Source: Elysia chlorotica (lineage: Eukaryota > Mollusca > Gastropoda > Plakobranchidae). From it: 64,000 bases of DNA. Shown here piece after piece: positions 22,429 through 34,602 of the stretch (the stretch's first letter is position 1; each line of letters begins with the position of its first letter). The stretch is taken from contig RQTK01000058.1 in NCBI GenBank assembly GCA_003991915.1, forward strand, positions 1 to 64,000. Direction: 5' to 3'. A program made the position numbers and the translations under genes. The notes beneath the pieces are model-generated. The model searched no databases. It was not told the origin of the DNA and saw only the letters and a list, made by a program, of their open reading frames with translations.

Positions 22429-24329
22429 CTCAACATTGAAACTTTGAAGAACCCTTTTTCACCTTTTCTCATTTTGGCTGACATCTTCATCCTTCTATAT
22501 GTTCAATGTAGTACTGTTATGATGTTTCATGTCTAATTTTTCTGTTCATATTACGTAAACATACCCTCACACACACCCCCCCTTGTTGATGCTATCTCTC
22601 ATTGTTCTTTTCATCCAAACCTGCAAATCCTTTCCAAAGCTATGATGATATATTTGTTTTTCTATTTCCCTAAGGCTGCTTGTTATTGTTAAATTATGGA
22701 ATATCTTGTCTATACAACTGTTACTTTTAATTTTGATTTTTTTTTTTTTTACACATTATTCCTACTGCTTACAATTACATGTTTTTGTTTTTATTTTTAC
22801 CTAATAAGTTGTGTCAATACTGTATTCCTAGTCAATTTATTTTCTCAATATGTACCAAGTAAGATTTTTTTTGTATTCAAAATAAAACACAGATTTAGTC
22901 AAATATTGTCGGTTGGTCGGTTGTTTTTTTGTTTGTTTTACTTTCAGTAATACAATTTCCTTTTTTATTTGTTATCGCAAAATAAATTAGTGTGACCGTA
23001 TATATTCACTGCCAACTTACTTCAAGTTCTAGTACGTTTGTTATATACATGTACATGTTATAGAAATCATAGGTTCTCCTCAGTTTAAACCATATTTGCT
23101 TGGAGAGTTAGAAAAGTAAATGTTCATTCCCTCTCTTTTATTTTTAGGGACCCATACTCTGTTGAATACATGGTTGGAATAAGAGGGTTTTACTTTTAGA
23201 AATAGTCTTCCATACCAGTCCCTCAAAGCCTAATTTTTCTTTTTTTTTTTTTAAGTGACTTCATCCAGTAAATATTTAAAAAAAAGTCTAAAAAATGATG
23301 CTCTTTGAAGAATGTTGTCATCTTTTATTGGATGTACTTTGTCGACTTCCTCAGCTAAATCTTACCAACGCATTAGGATCTCATTGCTTAAAATAATATG
23401 CAGGAAAGTACAAAATCTGGCCCCCAGTCCTAACTTACAACTACCAAATAAATATAATGATATGAAAAATGTAATGTACAGTAAAACTCAGTGAAAAGAT
23501 TTCTTGTTTCGTAATATCTCATTAAAGCAAGCATTGTCATTCCACGAGAGGATTTTTATAGAATTAGAAAGAGAAAAAAAGGGTGCCCAAAAATGACTGG
23601 ACCGTGTACAAAAATATGTGAAGCCCTGTTTTTAAATTAGTCTACGGCATGATGTGAGGCATACACAGGTTCTAGATCTAGATCTATCTTTTACCCACAT
23701 CATTAATTTTTGTCTTCTTTGTTTCAATACATGTATTCCCCAAGACAGCATGATGCATTCACAGCAATTAAATTTGTGAGCTAGTAGCTTTGGCGTTATT
23801 GATAGACAACCCAGGGCTGTCTGTCTGAGATGGGTGGGACTCTCAAAGATACACAGTAGTTATAAATATTGTGCAGTAAATTGGCTAGTACAGTGCTTGA
23901 TTACCAAACTCTTGATGGCTTAAGAATAAGATGTTGATCTGATGTTTTCGTCTCTTTCTCAATTTTTTTGTTGGGTTTAATTTATTCTCAAAGTTCTTAT
24001 AAGCAGGGATACCTGATTCAAATTCTCTTTATTTCCAAGGTAAATTATAGGGCGCAAATAGAGAGAAAACATCATTTTCAAACCTCGTTTTCCCAACAGT
24101 TGTCTTTATTCAAGATGTTAAAAATGGAAAATGTATCATTTTGCCTGCCTTTTCTGTAGGTACAAGTACGTACAAACTGTTTCTATGTGTGCAATGACCT
24201 TCCAAACTCCTCATAAGTTACTAACTGCTCACTTCTGTCCTAAGTTAATGGATCAAGTTGAATACTCATTTTAAATAATGGATCTTTTTAACTTTCGATT
24301 GCTTTCCTGATTTTCTTCTCCACGCTGTG

Positions 24330-24520
24330 TCACACGGCGATGAATATACCCCGACTACTGGATCTCAAGGTTCTTCTTTGATCTGCCTGAGGCAGCCACG
24401 CACATCCCCGCGGGACTGTGGTACCGACTGATGACGCTGTCAGAGGGCCATGAACGGCCGTGCTCACTGACCAAGCAGGGGCAGATAACCGTGAGCAGTA
24501 GAAATGGCAATAATTGACTC
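24330..24520 (+). other. GC-rich island, possible exon
   Basis: Within very AT-rich DNA, about 180 bp is GC-rich and open in one plus frame up to TGA 24515-24517 (includes HIPAGLWYRLMTLSEGHERP). A pyrimidine-rich acceptor at 24391 (CTGAG|GCAGCC) would open a 41-codon terminal exon in phase 0, matching the possible donor at 14072. No domain was recognised, and a minus frame is also open, so this may equally be a repeat fragment. Confidence 0.3.
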
Positions 24521-27175
24521 GACTTCAAACCTAAGTTAGTTTAGACATGTCCTAATCGGCGCACATTGAATAAAATTAATTCTGTGTTGATCATGTCTTC
24601 TTCACTCAGTTCTTTATTGCACAACATGTGTTAAAAAAAGTATGGTATTTAGATGGTGATTTTTTAGTTTGATAAATGAGAATTCTTTTTAATTGCCAAC
24701 CGCAAAGAAACAAAGCCACCAATCTTTTTCATTGTCCTCCAAAATACTATGGAATTCCTAGGCAATATGTGGTAACGAATTGATTGTAAATTTTTTTTAA
24801 ATGTATGTTGCTTTTTTATAACATCCTTACACTACAGTAATTCTTTAAATCATGCTTCTAGTTTTAGTTTTATTTTCCATTTTCTTAAAAATGTATTGCA
24901 CACGTTAACAAAATTTACTTAGGGGATTCTATTGTGTGGTTTGTGCAAGTACATGGTTTTTTTTTTCAGTAATAGAATAATACTGTGCTGAAGGAATTAT
25001 GTAATTATACTGTCAAATACAAAAATTAATACTGACAACTGCGGGAAGAAGCTATGCCTCTTGTCCTATTGGAGAGAACCAGTATACAGAAACTTACATA
25101 GTTTTCTGTGGTGAAGGGACCCAGAAAAAAGAAAGCTTGAAAAGAATCTCTTGGAGGTAAAAAATAAGTTGCAAAATGTAAAGGAGCACAGAAATAAAAA
25201 GAAAACAGAAAAGTTGCGAAAGCTCTACAGTCAGAATTACTATTACTATTAGACAGACTCGACATTGTCAAACAAGCCTATCACGGTGGTAATCTATCGG
25301 CAATCACTGCCATCGTTATCTCGTTGAAATACAAGTGTTAAAAGAAATAATCTACACACAGCAAGATCAAACAATAGACCGAGCATTAAAGATAAAATCT
25401 AAACACATCAATCCCAATGAAGACTTTAGGAAGGTCCATTTTAACCCTTTGTCATATGCGTCTGGTCACACCAGAAAGAACCAAGTCTAATTCAAGAATT
25501 GGAAAATGAACGTGCTGGTGGCATCTTTGTCCACTTTTCAATACAAAGATCAAGTTATCCTGCACCAATTCACACATCAGTTATCAAGCTACCTCCCCTC
25601 CAGTTACCCAAGGGTCCCTCAATATCTATGGGATAAATTGGAAACTTTGGTTATCAAATCCTAATTTTTTTTATGTTAACATTATTTACATTCAAGTAAG
25701 ATATTGCAGTTTAGAATGGGCTAAATCTACGCAAATCAATTCTGAATTGATGGCTGCCAGTGCAAGTAAATTTTGTGGCCAGCAGGGCTTGGTTCGACCA
25801 TTGCATGACCCGCCTGGCGTCGTTAATGGGTGTTTTTCTGGGAAGGCAGACAGGTACACTAAAAGTTGGGCAGTTTGTCTCATCTCCTATCAATCAGGTC
25901 ACCCCTTCCCCTTGATTTACGTTTATTGAACATGTATCTCGACAGATTTTTTAAAATGTGATTGCAAAAAATTAACAAACAAGAATTTAGATTCTAGATG
26001 AAATGAACAGAGTTTAATGTGAAAGTAATAACAGAAGACTGCATTTGCAAGTGGTTGGTTGTAAGGCAGTCCGAAATAATATTGACAAAAACAAGGTGCA
26101 GAAAGAAACATTAACAAAAGAATCACAAGCTTTCTGAATCTGTTTAAAAAAAAAGAAGAAAATAAAACAATACAATAAAAAAATGTATGGCATGATTGGC
26201 AGTGAGGTCAAATTAGACAATTTGCTTGCAATTGCAGTAATATACATATACAATGAATCATCAACATTCATCAATTTTAGTACAAAAACAATAATGAATA
26301 CCCAGCTCGTAGTGAGAACTATAGGATAACATGCTTAAGACAGAGATTTTTTTTTATTATTATTATAGAAATTTAAGTTGTGGGTGGTTAAATTGCACTT
26401 AAATATCATCTAATATGTTAATCAAAACCTTCTGTTAAGCTTACTATATGCACAAATCTTTTAACAATTAAAAACCAATGCAGTCTAATTTGTAAATCTG
26501 ACCCTTCCTTCTTGAATAATTCAGACTTTGTATTGAGACAATATTAATATTAAGCTATCTTACACAAAAATTAAACAATGTTTTTGCAATCCTCACTCAA
26601 GAAAACAACAAATATGCCTTAATAAAAAAAAATCCCAACACTCGCTTTGAACAAAGATTATTTTCATACTGCACTGCATTATTTATTGCAGCATCTAAGC
26701 TTTCAATAATTGAATGTCATCTGAATAACAAATTCTCAGTTGGAGAGGAAATTAATAATTTCAGTTTTTAAACAAGTCATGGAATCCTGAAAACGTTTGA
26801 TCCTAGTACAGTTGTTTCCCAGGAGATGCATGGAAAATTTGTAAGTTAATACATGTAGTTAGACGTCTTGTCTTCAGGATAGAGTAAAAACTTAAAACTT
26901 TACACAAGCATTGAAGGTAGTTAAAACAGGATAATGAACCTTTCTTACTTTAGATACTTATCATTATGTTAGCATGGGTGCATGTGAGTAGGGGTAGTGA
27001 ATCCTGAAATTGCATTTTTCAAAACCCAACAATCTGGAAAATCTACACAGCCATTACCATTGAGATAAAAGCAACTTCCCGAGAAAAAATACACAAATTT
27101 CTTCTGAGAAGAGACTTAAAGACAAACATAACAAAATGAGGGGAAAAGAGAGGTAGGCCAGGACAGAGAGAAGGG
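24521..27175. other. AT-rich stretch without recognised genes
   Basis: Downstream of both the zinc-finger gene and MEPCE. A moderately GC-rich patch at 25745-25910 is open on both strands without a recognisable domain. Otherwise only A/T-rich sequence and homopolymer runs are seen. Confidence 0.5.
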
Positions 27176-27183
27176 TGGAGGGG

Positions 27184-27591
27184 CAGTGCCGGATTTAACT
27201 CTTTAAGGTCGCACCAACGGAGCTAGAGTTGATTGTAGTTCATGCGCAGTCGCAATCAACGAAGCATCAGTGTTGTAGGTTTGGTGATAGCAACGGACAA
27301 TCCGTTGCTTTAGTCCTCATAACTTTAAACAAATCCAATTTATCCTTTATAGAACACATCCACGTTTTATGGAAATGTAAATACATGTATTCACTTCCGT
27401 TTTTCACCGTACCTTTCTTCTCTTAAGTTCTTTCACCGTACCTTTCTTCTCTTAAGGCTTCTTTAGATCTACAGATCAAGATATTTACTTACCACTACCA
27501 GACAAGATTGTTTACATTTGAGAAAGTCCTAACCACACTTGTTTGCACCGATGCAGGGCCCAGGGCCTCTTGCAACCTAAATCTGGCACTG
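27184..27591. mobile_element. hAT-type MITE with 8-bp target duplication
   Basis: The ends are inverted repeats: CAGTGCCGGATTTA at 27184 and the reverse complement of CAGTGCCAGATTTA at the right end (13 of 14 match). The flanks TGGAGGGG (27176-27183) and TGGATGGG (27592-27599) match at 7 of 8 bases, the 8-bp duplication typical of hAT elements. No transposase is present, so it is non-autonomous. An internal 30-bp direct duplication lies near 27405-27460. Confidence 0.85.
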
Positions 27592-27654
27592 TGGATGGGG
27601 ATAGTGTGTTTTAAGAGAGAGAAAGGGCATGGGAGAGTAGGCCTGGAGGTAAAA

Positions 27655-27717
27655 TAGAAAGAGAGAGAGAGAGAGAGATATTAGCAAGGAACTTTAACTG
27701 CAGAACAAGAGAAATAT

Positions 27718-27772
<55 letters not shown>
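27655..27772. repeat. GA microsatellite
   Basis: Two runs of GA dinucleotides (about 27657-27678 and 27721-27772) separated by 42 bases of ordinary sequence. Confidence 0.95.
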
Positions 27773-27774
<2 letters not shown>

Positions 27775-27890
27775 ACAAGAAATGGAAATTTTAATGCTTT
27801 TAAATACCGAAATCTAACAAATTGTTTAAAAAAAAACACACAAAAAAACGTCAGACTTTTTTTAGAACAGTTTAAAAGCATACAATTTGT

Positions 27891-27896
27891 TTTATT
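27891..27896 (-). promoter_or_regulatory. Candidate MEPCE polyadenylation signal
   Basis: First canonical AATAAA on the minus strand after the MEPCE stop codon, giving a 3' UTR of about 1.06 kb. Chosen by position only. Confidence 0.35.
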
Positions 27897-28957
27897 TTAG
27901 ATATTCTTTTCTTTGAAGGAATGCGTGCTGAACTAACAAAATATTGTTCAGTTAAAAAAAATATGACAGAAACTGGTTATAAACTTAACCAGAGAGGCCC
28001 CCTTTCACTTCAGCGATCGGGAGACCCAAGGATCCCTCATTGCCAATTGGAGATTGCAATAAAATTATAGCTTTAATCTTTTTGAAAAACTATAACCCAC
28101 AACGAGTTGAGTACTTTTGTTCAGCCCAATTTTTAATATTTTTTGTTCACTACAATAGTACACAGAAGTTACTAAATATAGTAAAATAATGTCAGAAAGC
28201 TCACAGTGATTCTGCTCCACCAGCAAGACTATTTTGTCCCAAGACATGAAGGCTTACTTGAGCACCAGCTGAAATCCCCTCGCTAGCTCACTTGTGCACA
28301 AGTATGGCCTACAGTGAAAACTGGGCGTAACCAGCCTGGGACAACTGAACAACACCTGGGATTAAACAGTCTACAAACAGTTTTTCCCAGACTTAAACTT
28401 CTAAACTGAAAAAAAAAGAGCCAAATTCACCAACATCAACTTGAAACTGCCAATTTCGATTACCATCAAAATTCATAATTGAGATTTCTCAAAATAATAC
28501 TGTAGTCAGTTAAGTTTCAAAGAGAGAGGTGTCATATGAAACTGAAGTGAATAGGCGAGAAAAACAATACACATACCAGTGGCTCTATTATGGACCATAG
28601 AATTGTCTCAGCTCTGCCTAGTTATTGAAACAACTGTGCCTCAACAAGGGTGGAGGTTCACAATGTAGGATCTAGCACGACTGTATTAGAGAGTGTGGAG
28701 TGAAGTGAAGGTTGCAGAGTTACTTGTTATTACAAATGTCTGGGACCAAGCATTTTGATCTTTTCTTTTCTTCAGTGAACAACATACATCATGTACTTCA
28801 GTTTTTTCTTTCACCAATTCAACGATTTAATACCAAATCGTGTTTGTGCTACGTGTGTGTGTGTCATGAGACAATCATGAAATTCCACAATCTAAAGAGT
28901 TTTCTGTAAGTTTGCTTGTCATTCAAACATTTTATAATTAATAGATGTCTTTCCAAC

Positions 28958-30027
28958 CTAAGAGGGATTGTCCACACCTGCATCACCAATGTGTAAGCCA
29001 TCCTCTGCTGCAGGAACATTTCCGTTCCCGTCAATGTTATTGTCTAAAACGTCTATGCCAGGAATATTTACCTCTGGACCATTGTTAATCAAATTATTCT
29101 CCACTGCAGGAATGCCCAGATCAAGACCACCCGCAATCCCATTCTCCACTGCATTGTGGAGTTCAATATGATTATTATTATTATTGTTGACAACAGCAGC
29201 CTCTGGAAAAAAGATGTCATTCACAGGTTCTTCATCAACAGCATTCCCCAACACTGCCTCATCACCTTCCCCTTCATCTGAATCCTCAAAATCTGGATGA
29301 GCGCCCCCATTCATAAAAGGTGGCGGCTCCACCGCATTTATAGGAACAAAGATTTCTGGATTGTCATAGTCTTCAAAATGTCCATTCACATGATTTTCCC
29401 CGACATCACCATTGGCCAGGTGTGGTGCAGGGCTGTAGCTGGACGCAGAGCCCGCCGTGCTGCCAGACGCGGGGGTCGAGGAGGTCGAGCCCGAGCCAGA
29501 CACACTGCTGCTCCAAGAGCACGTGGAGCCAGAGCTCTCAGACAGCACACTCCGCTCTGATCGGCTCCCACCGCTGGAACGTACACTGCTCCCCCCGCCA
29601 GCCTCATGTAACCCGCTTTGTTCCGCCCCCTGATCCATAGGATCGTTGCTGAGCTGTGGGACTCTTGCGCTAGGAAAACCGTACTCCATGTCTCTAGAAT
29701 CTCCCGAGTGGTCGAAAAAATTAATACCACCGTGACCACTAGACCCAAACGAGTTTGAAAAGCTATGGCTTGGATTCACTCTTTGAGTTGGAGCAAACCG
29801 TGGGGATTCCGATGAGGCGTACGAGGGATAATTGACATGATCATACAGATAGCTCGCATAGGGACCCCTCCTCATTCCAGTAAACTGAGGGTGGAAGCAT
29901 TGGGTCTTGTCTACACTCCCACATTCTGGACAAAAATTGCTGCAGTCCTTTTCATCCATACTAGAAGAGGGAGAAGATTGTTGTCTCAAATCCTGCTTGG
30001 TGAAGAGCAGAAGGGGACGTCTGAATC
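28958..30027 (-). CDS. MEPCE: MEPCE last exon: end of Bin3 domain plus long novel tail
   Basis: The acceptor CAATCAG|GATTC gives [12 protein letters not shown] in phase with the previous exon. Then come a small Cys cluster (CSNFCPECG to CFHP, C-x2-C-x7-C-x-H), Ser/Gly-rich sequence, and a Glu/Asp/Asn-rich end with a run of six Asn, all in one uninterrupted frame to the stop. Confidence 0.88.
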
Positions 30028-33000
30028 CTGATTGACAACAGAAAAAACAAAAACAAAACTAAGTTTTAAAACCAGGTATACTAATTTTTACTGTCTCCAG
30101 GCAACAGAAATAGAAGGAGAGAGAAAAGAGAGATTGTAGATAAAAATGAAAACAGAATATAAACAGTCTTGAATTGGACGATCAAGAAGTAAAAAGCAAA
30201 TTTAAGCGAAACTTGGACTTAGGTTAAATTTTACTTTTTCTTCAGCTCAGTCTAAGTGGTACTGGCGGCTTTTTATCTCGCCACTGGTGCTTTATCACAA
30301 GAAACTCGAACCAAGGCCCCTTGAATCTTTAAAAACATTGCTACCATTTTAACTATTCAAACCTGTAGACTAAAGCGAACCTATGAGCTATTGCAGACTA
30401 AAATGCCACTTGATGCCAATTTTATTGCTAAGAACTCAGAATTTCCTTATCCTCAAATTCAAGCAACAAAAAAATGTCAAACTTCCGTCTATATTGATCA
30501 CAGTACCTAGACTGAATGACCAGACCTGCCACTTTTCAAAAAGCTAAACCTGTATATTTCATTTGTTTAATCCGTATAAGTGGCAGGTCTGAATGACTCA
30601 CGGGGAGATAAAAAAGAGGTAACATCAGTAAACACAATATATTAAAAAAACAATTTCAAAGACCTATTTGGAGACAATTATTAGCTGTCCCAGAAGTTTT
30701 CACAGAATGTAAAGAAATATAAATGAACAAATTAAAAAAAAAAAAAAAAAAAACAACCAAACCCCTCAACATAAGACTCCAATGACCATAGAACTGTTTA
30801 AATTAATCGATAGCCTGATCCCTCAACCAAAATCAAATCTCTGCAAACTATTCTTTCTCTCTATCATCAGGTTCAAACTTCTCTCACTCTCTTGGTTTTA
30901 GTTAGTTCTCTTGGATCATTTTCCTCCTTGAATGTCACTCAGGTGAAATGTATACTGTATATTCTACATTATAAGCATCAAAATACCTTTCGCCTTTGTT
31001 ACAGGCACTCCAATGAGCTCACACTTGACAAATCCAATGGAGAGTAGGTAGTGCTTGAAGCCCTCTGGTTTAAGTTTGATCGACTGGTAGTTTGAAAAAA
31101 GCTCAGGCTGGATGGAAGAAAAAGCAAAAATTTGCTTCAGTGTAACTGTCAACAGATTCAAAGTTTTATGGAAAAGTGACAATCAATTAGAAGATAAAAA
31201 AAAAAAAATCAGGATATTTGACATAATTTGTACGTACAAAATAGAATATACACCTATTGGTATTACTGATTTTCTACCTTTATTTGGTTTATAATCAATT
31301 TATTTGAGTATCTATCATGCTACATTTTAAAACCTAGCGGGAGACATGTTCATGTTTTAAAAATATAGATTTTTGTATTCAATGCTGAAAACCTGTAAAC
31401 CCGAGACCCAGTCCGAACAGCAATAATACACTTGAACAGAGACATCTGTTAATAAATATTTCCAACACAAGACATTAACAAATCGTACTTTAACAATTTT
31501 TATTAGCTGTAAACAAACCGTGAGTTTTGCTCTTTTTCTGTAGGTGGACCATGGTTGAGGTTCTAGTACTAATTTTCCACCCGGGCGAAGTTGACGGAAG
31601 ATCTTTCGGAAAAACAGCTTCAGTCCATTATCACCATTATTCAAGTGAATCCATTTTGTGATAGACAAAGCCAGTATTGTGTCATACTCCTCTTTCTGCA
31701 GGTTCAGAACTTCCTCACTGCCCGGCACACAGTTTCCCTGCAAACAAAAGTTTATCACAGAATAGCATGAATATAAGGCTAACATATTGGTCTATCTCAA
31801 AATCAGAAGCTTTTTAAAAAAAATCATGTAAGAAATTTTTGAAAATTGTCTGTTTTTTGTTGTATGTAGAAAATTTAAAATTCAAATTTCAAAAATTTGG
31901 CATGCACTAATGATGCAGCCCATTTTTTTTCCATAAACAGAGAAATGGGAATAATTAGTGGTCCAGTCTTATTTTGATAAATCTGTGAGATAGACCACCC
32001 GGTATGTTCACAAACACGCTACACGCAGTAGAGTAAATTTTACTGGAGAAGGAAAAACCTTTTATCCTAAACTACTGACTTGTTTGAAAGAGTGAGTCTT
32101 GTCTACATTACCTTCCATGAATGATTAAACCACAAGTATATAGGAGAAAACGTAGCAGCTAAAAGCTAATAAAATTGATAGAGAAGTAGAAAGTTTTGGT
32201 AAGACCGACTTGTTTAAAAGTAGTGGTGAACTGGAGAAGGAAAAACCTTAGTTTTATCCTAAACTACTGACTTGTTTGAAAGAGTGAGTCTTGTCTACAT
32301 TACCTTCCATGAATGATTAAACCACAAGTATATGATGGACATACTTTTATCGAAAAACACAAGTTTTTTTTTTGTTTTTTTTTTTTAAGTGCTAATGTTA
32401 GAGCAAAAGAACCAATGAATGAAATTAAATAGCACTGTAATCAGTTGAGAGAGACAGAGAGAGAGAGGAAGAGAGAGAAAGAGAAAAAAAGGAGGATGGG
32501 GTGGTCAAAGAGATTCAAAACATTTAAATTAGCTACAGGTGAATCAATGTAATTCTGTCCATTTCTTCAACTGATGTTTATAATGATACCATGATACAGT
32601 GTTTGTGTTTTATTGGCCCTGGCCATAAAAATGAAATAAATATGTTACCTGGATTTACCAACGAATGCCGAATGACCCAGACGTAATTGTAACAAGTTAT
32701 CAGGTAGGACCTTTCTTCTTTTTCAAAAACTTGATCTCGCCTCATTTTAAAGTAATTGGTGTTTCTCTTAACACTGTTCATTATATAGGTGTCACCGTGA
32801 CCCAACAAAGGCTGGCAAATGTTCGTTGCAGTCTTATAAATAGTATTCTTTACAAGGTGTTTATTTCTGAACATTAACAAATATCTAAAGCAACTTATTT
32901 TTATATATTTTGATCACTAATGTTGATAACATGACTAAATAATGCTTTGTTTCGAGCATATGCAGATACAAACATGATGAGCCCTTGCAAACAGATGCGA

Positions 33001-34581
33001 ACTTCACTTAAATTGCTTAATTTTAATAAACTAGGCAGAAGCAATAAAATTGAAGTTATCAATAGACAAATGAACATGGTGTCACTGTTAAAAGTTAGGG
33101 TGGATTTTAGGGAACACACACATATTTTTACTTTTTAATCAAGTAGAAACTGAAAACATTTCATGTATTTAGGAAATTGAAGCCCATACCTGCAGAAACA
33201 GAACGTTGTTGGGGAACTGGTCTGAGGAGCCCATGAGTGGGTGTGCCTCCAGGGGGCCTCTTGTCATTTCCAGGGCTCTTGGATACTTTGCAGAATCTTT
33301 CCGTCGCTGGCTAAGGATATGCCGAATGTTTTGTCGCGCTGCCTGAATCAGCTTACCATCGATGTCCATGCCTAGTATTTTATGGGGCTGAAACTGATCT
33401 GCCAGAGCCAAAGTAAGGTGACCGGCATTACAGCCAACGTCAAGCACATCTTTTCCTTTAAACCACTTGGGATCTAAGTAAGGCAAACGAGGATCCTGAG
33501 CACCACCTACATTTCTATAACCATAGTACCTGTTGTAGTTGCCCTGGGTAAATTTGGGTTTTTCTGGATACTTAAACTGTGGGGCAGGGGCAGGCCTACC
33601 CTTGCCACTAGATCCACTCAACTGTCTTTTGAAGCGGCGCTCAGGACTCATGCTGATGGATCTCGACCTTGATCTTCCAGCAATGGGTGCCTGGGCTTTC
33701 TTGGGCGTAGTTTGCTCTGGCTTTGATTTTGGTGAGACAAACTCTGTTGCTGTGGTATGCGTTTCATTCCTTGCTGCGGTTTCATCAGTTTTCACTTCCA
33801 GGCTGGTACTTGTACTAGGGGTAGGCTTGGGATCAGACTCGGATGCTGTCACAGCCGATGTGACTGCCGCCTGCTGTAAGTCTTCTGGTTTTTTCTTCTT
33901 TGACCTGTGTCGCTTTTTTATTGTTGTATTTAGTAGACGGTCTATTTCTTCTTGATCGTGTTCCCCATCAAGGTTGAGAGGGTCCTTAATGTTTGGAGGA
34001 ACTTTTACATACACAACCTTTCTAAAGTCTGGTGTAGGAAGTGGAGAGCTCTCTGGTGTCTTCAAATTCAAAAGCCTCCCCTCCTCACTGTCTGCCAAGC
34101 CATTCAGATTTAAAGGGTCTTGGGCGTCGCCTCCCATGAGTTCCCACTTTGGCATGTGATCACCTTTTCTAACATCAAACGAAGCCAATCTCTTTCGCTT
34201 ATATGGAGAATCTTTCTCATGGGACCTCCCAGCTACCATGCCGACAGAAAGACGGCGCTTTCTAAATTTTGGTGGGGTGGGCATTCCTTCAATTTTCAAA
34301 TTTTTCTCAAGTAGTGCATGTTGTCTGGAAAGTTCTCGAAGCTCCTTTGGAGGAAGGCGTTGCTTTGGGTGTAAAGTTTTGCCCTGGTTACCTCTAAATC
34401 TACGAATGAATGGTTTCCGCTGAGGACCTGCTCTTCCAGCCACAGCAGAGTCCGACTCTGATCCACCGTCCCCTTGTTCTTGTGTAGCTGGCTCTTTTTC
34501 GAGTGTTGGAGCCTTTAATTTTTGTGGCGAGCTTTCTTCTTGATCCTCAGGCTTTTGTTCTGGTGCAGAGGAAGCCATCAC
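28958..34581 (-). CDS. MEPCE: MEPCE, 7SK snRNA methylphosphate capping enzyme (Bin3 family)
   Basis: Four coding exons on the minus strand: 34581-33190, 31737-31519, 31107-30987 and 30027-28958. Phases match at every junction (about 933 residues). MEPCE transfers a methyl group from S-adenosyl-methionine to the gamma-phosphate at the 5' end of 7SK snRNA and stays in the nuclear 7SK RNP that holds P-TEFb inactive. Seen here: a basic, Ser/Pro-rich N-terminal half with two DPLNLnG motifs as in vertebrate [15 protein letters not shown]; the SAM-binding motif [15 protein letters not shown] (about residue 380); [10 protein letters not shown]; the Bin3 motifs [10 protein letters not shown] and [14 protein letters not shown]; and the family's closing block ([12 protein letters not shown]). 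Vertebrate MEPCE stops shortly after that block, but here about 344 more residues follow. The start MMASS follows a spliced 5' UTR; either Met is possible. Confidence 0.95.
30512..30597. mobile_element. Tiny hairpin insertion with 9-bp flanking direct repeat
   Basis: CAGACCTGCCACTT (30521-30534) and its perfect reverse complement (30578-30591) enclose 43 AT-rich bases. CTGAATGAC occurs at 30512-30520 and again at 30589-30597. It looks like a very short terminal-inverted-repeat element in MEPCE intron 3; family uncertain, possibly hAT-like. Confidence 0.6.
30987..31107 (-). CDS. MEPCE: MEPCE coding exon 3
   Basis: Encodes [17 protein letters not shown] to VPVTKAK, matching the family's segment with IQLKPEQF. 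Acceptor CATCCAG, donor AAAG|GTATTT with one base carried over. Confidence 0.9.
31519..31737 (-). CDS. MEPCE: MEPCE coding exon 2 (Bin3 catalytic motifs)
   Basis: Seventy-three codons, phase 0 both ends. Holds [18 protein letters not shown] and [14 protein letters not shown]. Acceptor GTTTGCAG, donor CTCACG|GTTTGT. Confidence 0.92.
32042..32335. repeat. Two-copy tandem duplication, about 100 bp per copy
   Basis: 32042-32142 and 32230-32335 are nearly identical (CTGGAGAAGGAAAAACC through CCACAAGTATAT). They are separated by about 88 bases, in MEPCE intron 1. Confidence 0.85.
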
Positions 34582-34602
34582 TGATCACTGCAGTAGGCCT
34601 AT
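33190..34602 (-). CDS. MEPCE: MEPCE coding exon 1 with spliced 5' UTR
   Basis: 464 codons from ATG 34581. An acceptor AAAAACAG ends at 34603, so 21 bases of 5' UTR precede the ATG in this exon. Donor CTGCAG|GTATGG. It encodes the N-terminal half and the SAM-binding core. Confidence 0.92.

Larger units (their letters stand above)
14631..24329. other. AT-rich, gene-poor stretch
   Basis: No reading frame here looks like a protein. Contents seen: an adjoining A-run and G-run (16037-16087), a twofold repeat around 17800-17940, minisatellites at 19436 and 22262, and scattered T-runs. The AT-rich, largely non-repetitive texture directly after a transcription-factor stop codon would fit a long 3' UTR, including a Pumilio-like TGTAAATA at about 18206, but this is inference; it may be intron or intergenic. 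Confidence 0.5.

Noticed and set aside
27681-27881. Minus-strand frame with Leu-Ser repeats
   Set aside because: Made by the GA microsatellite.
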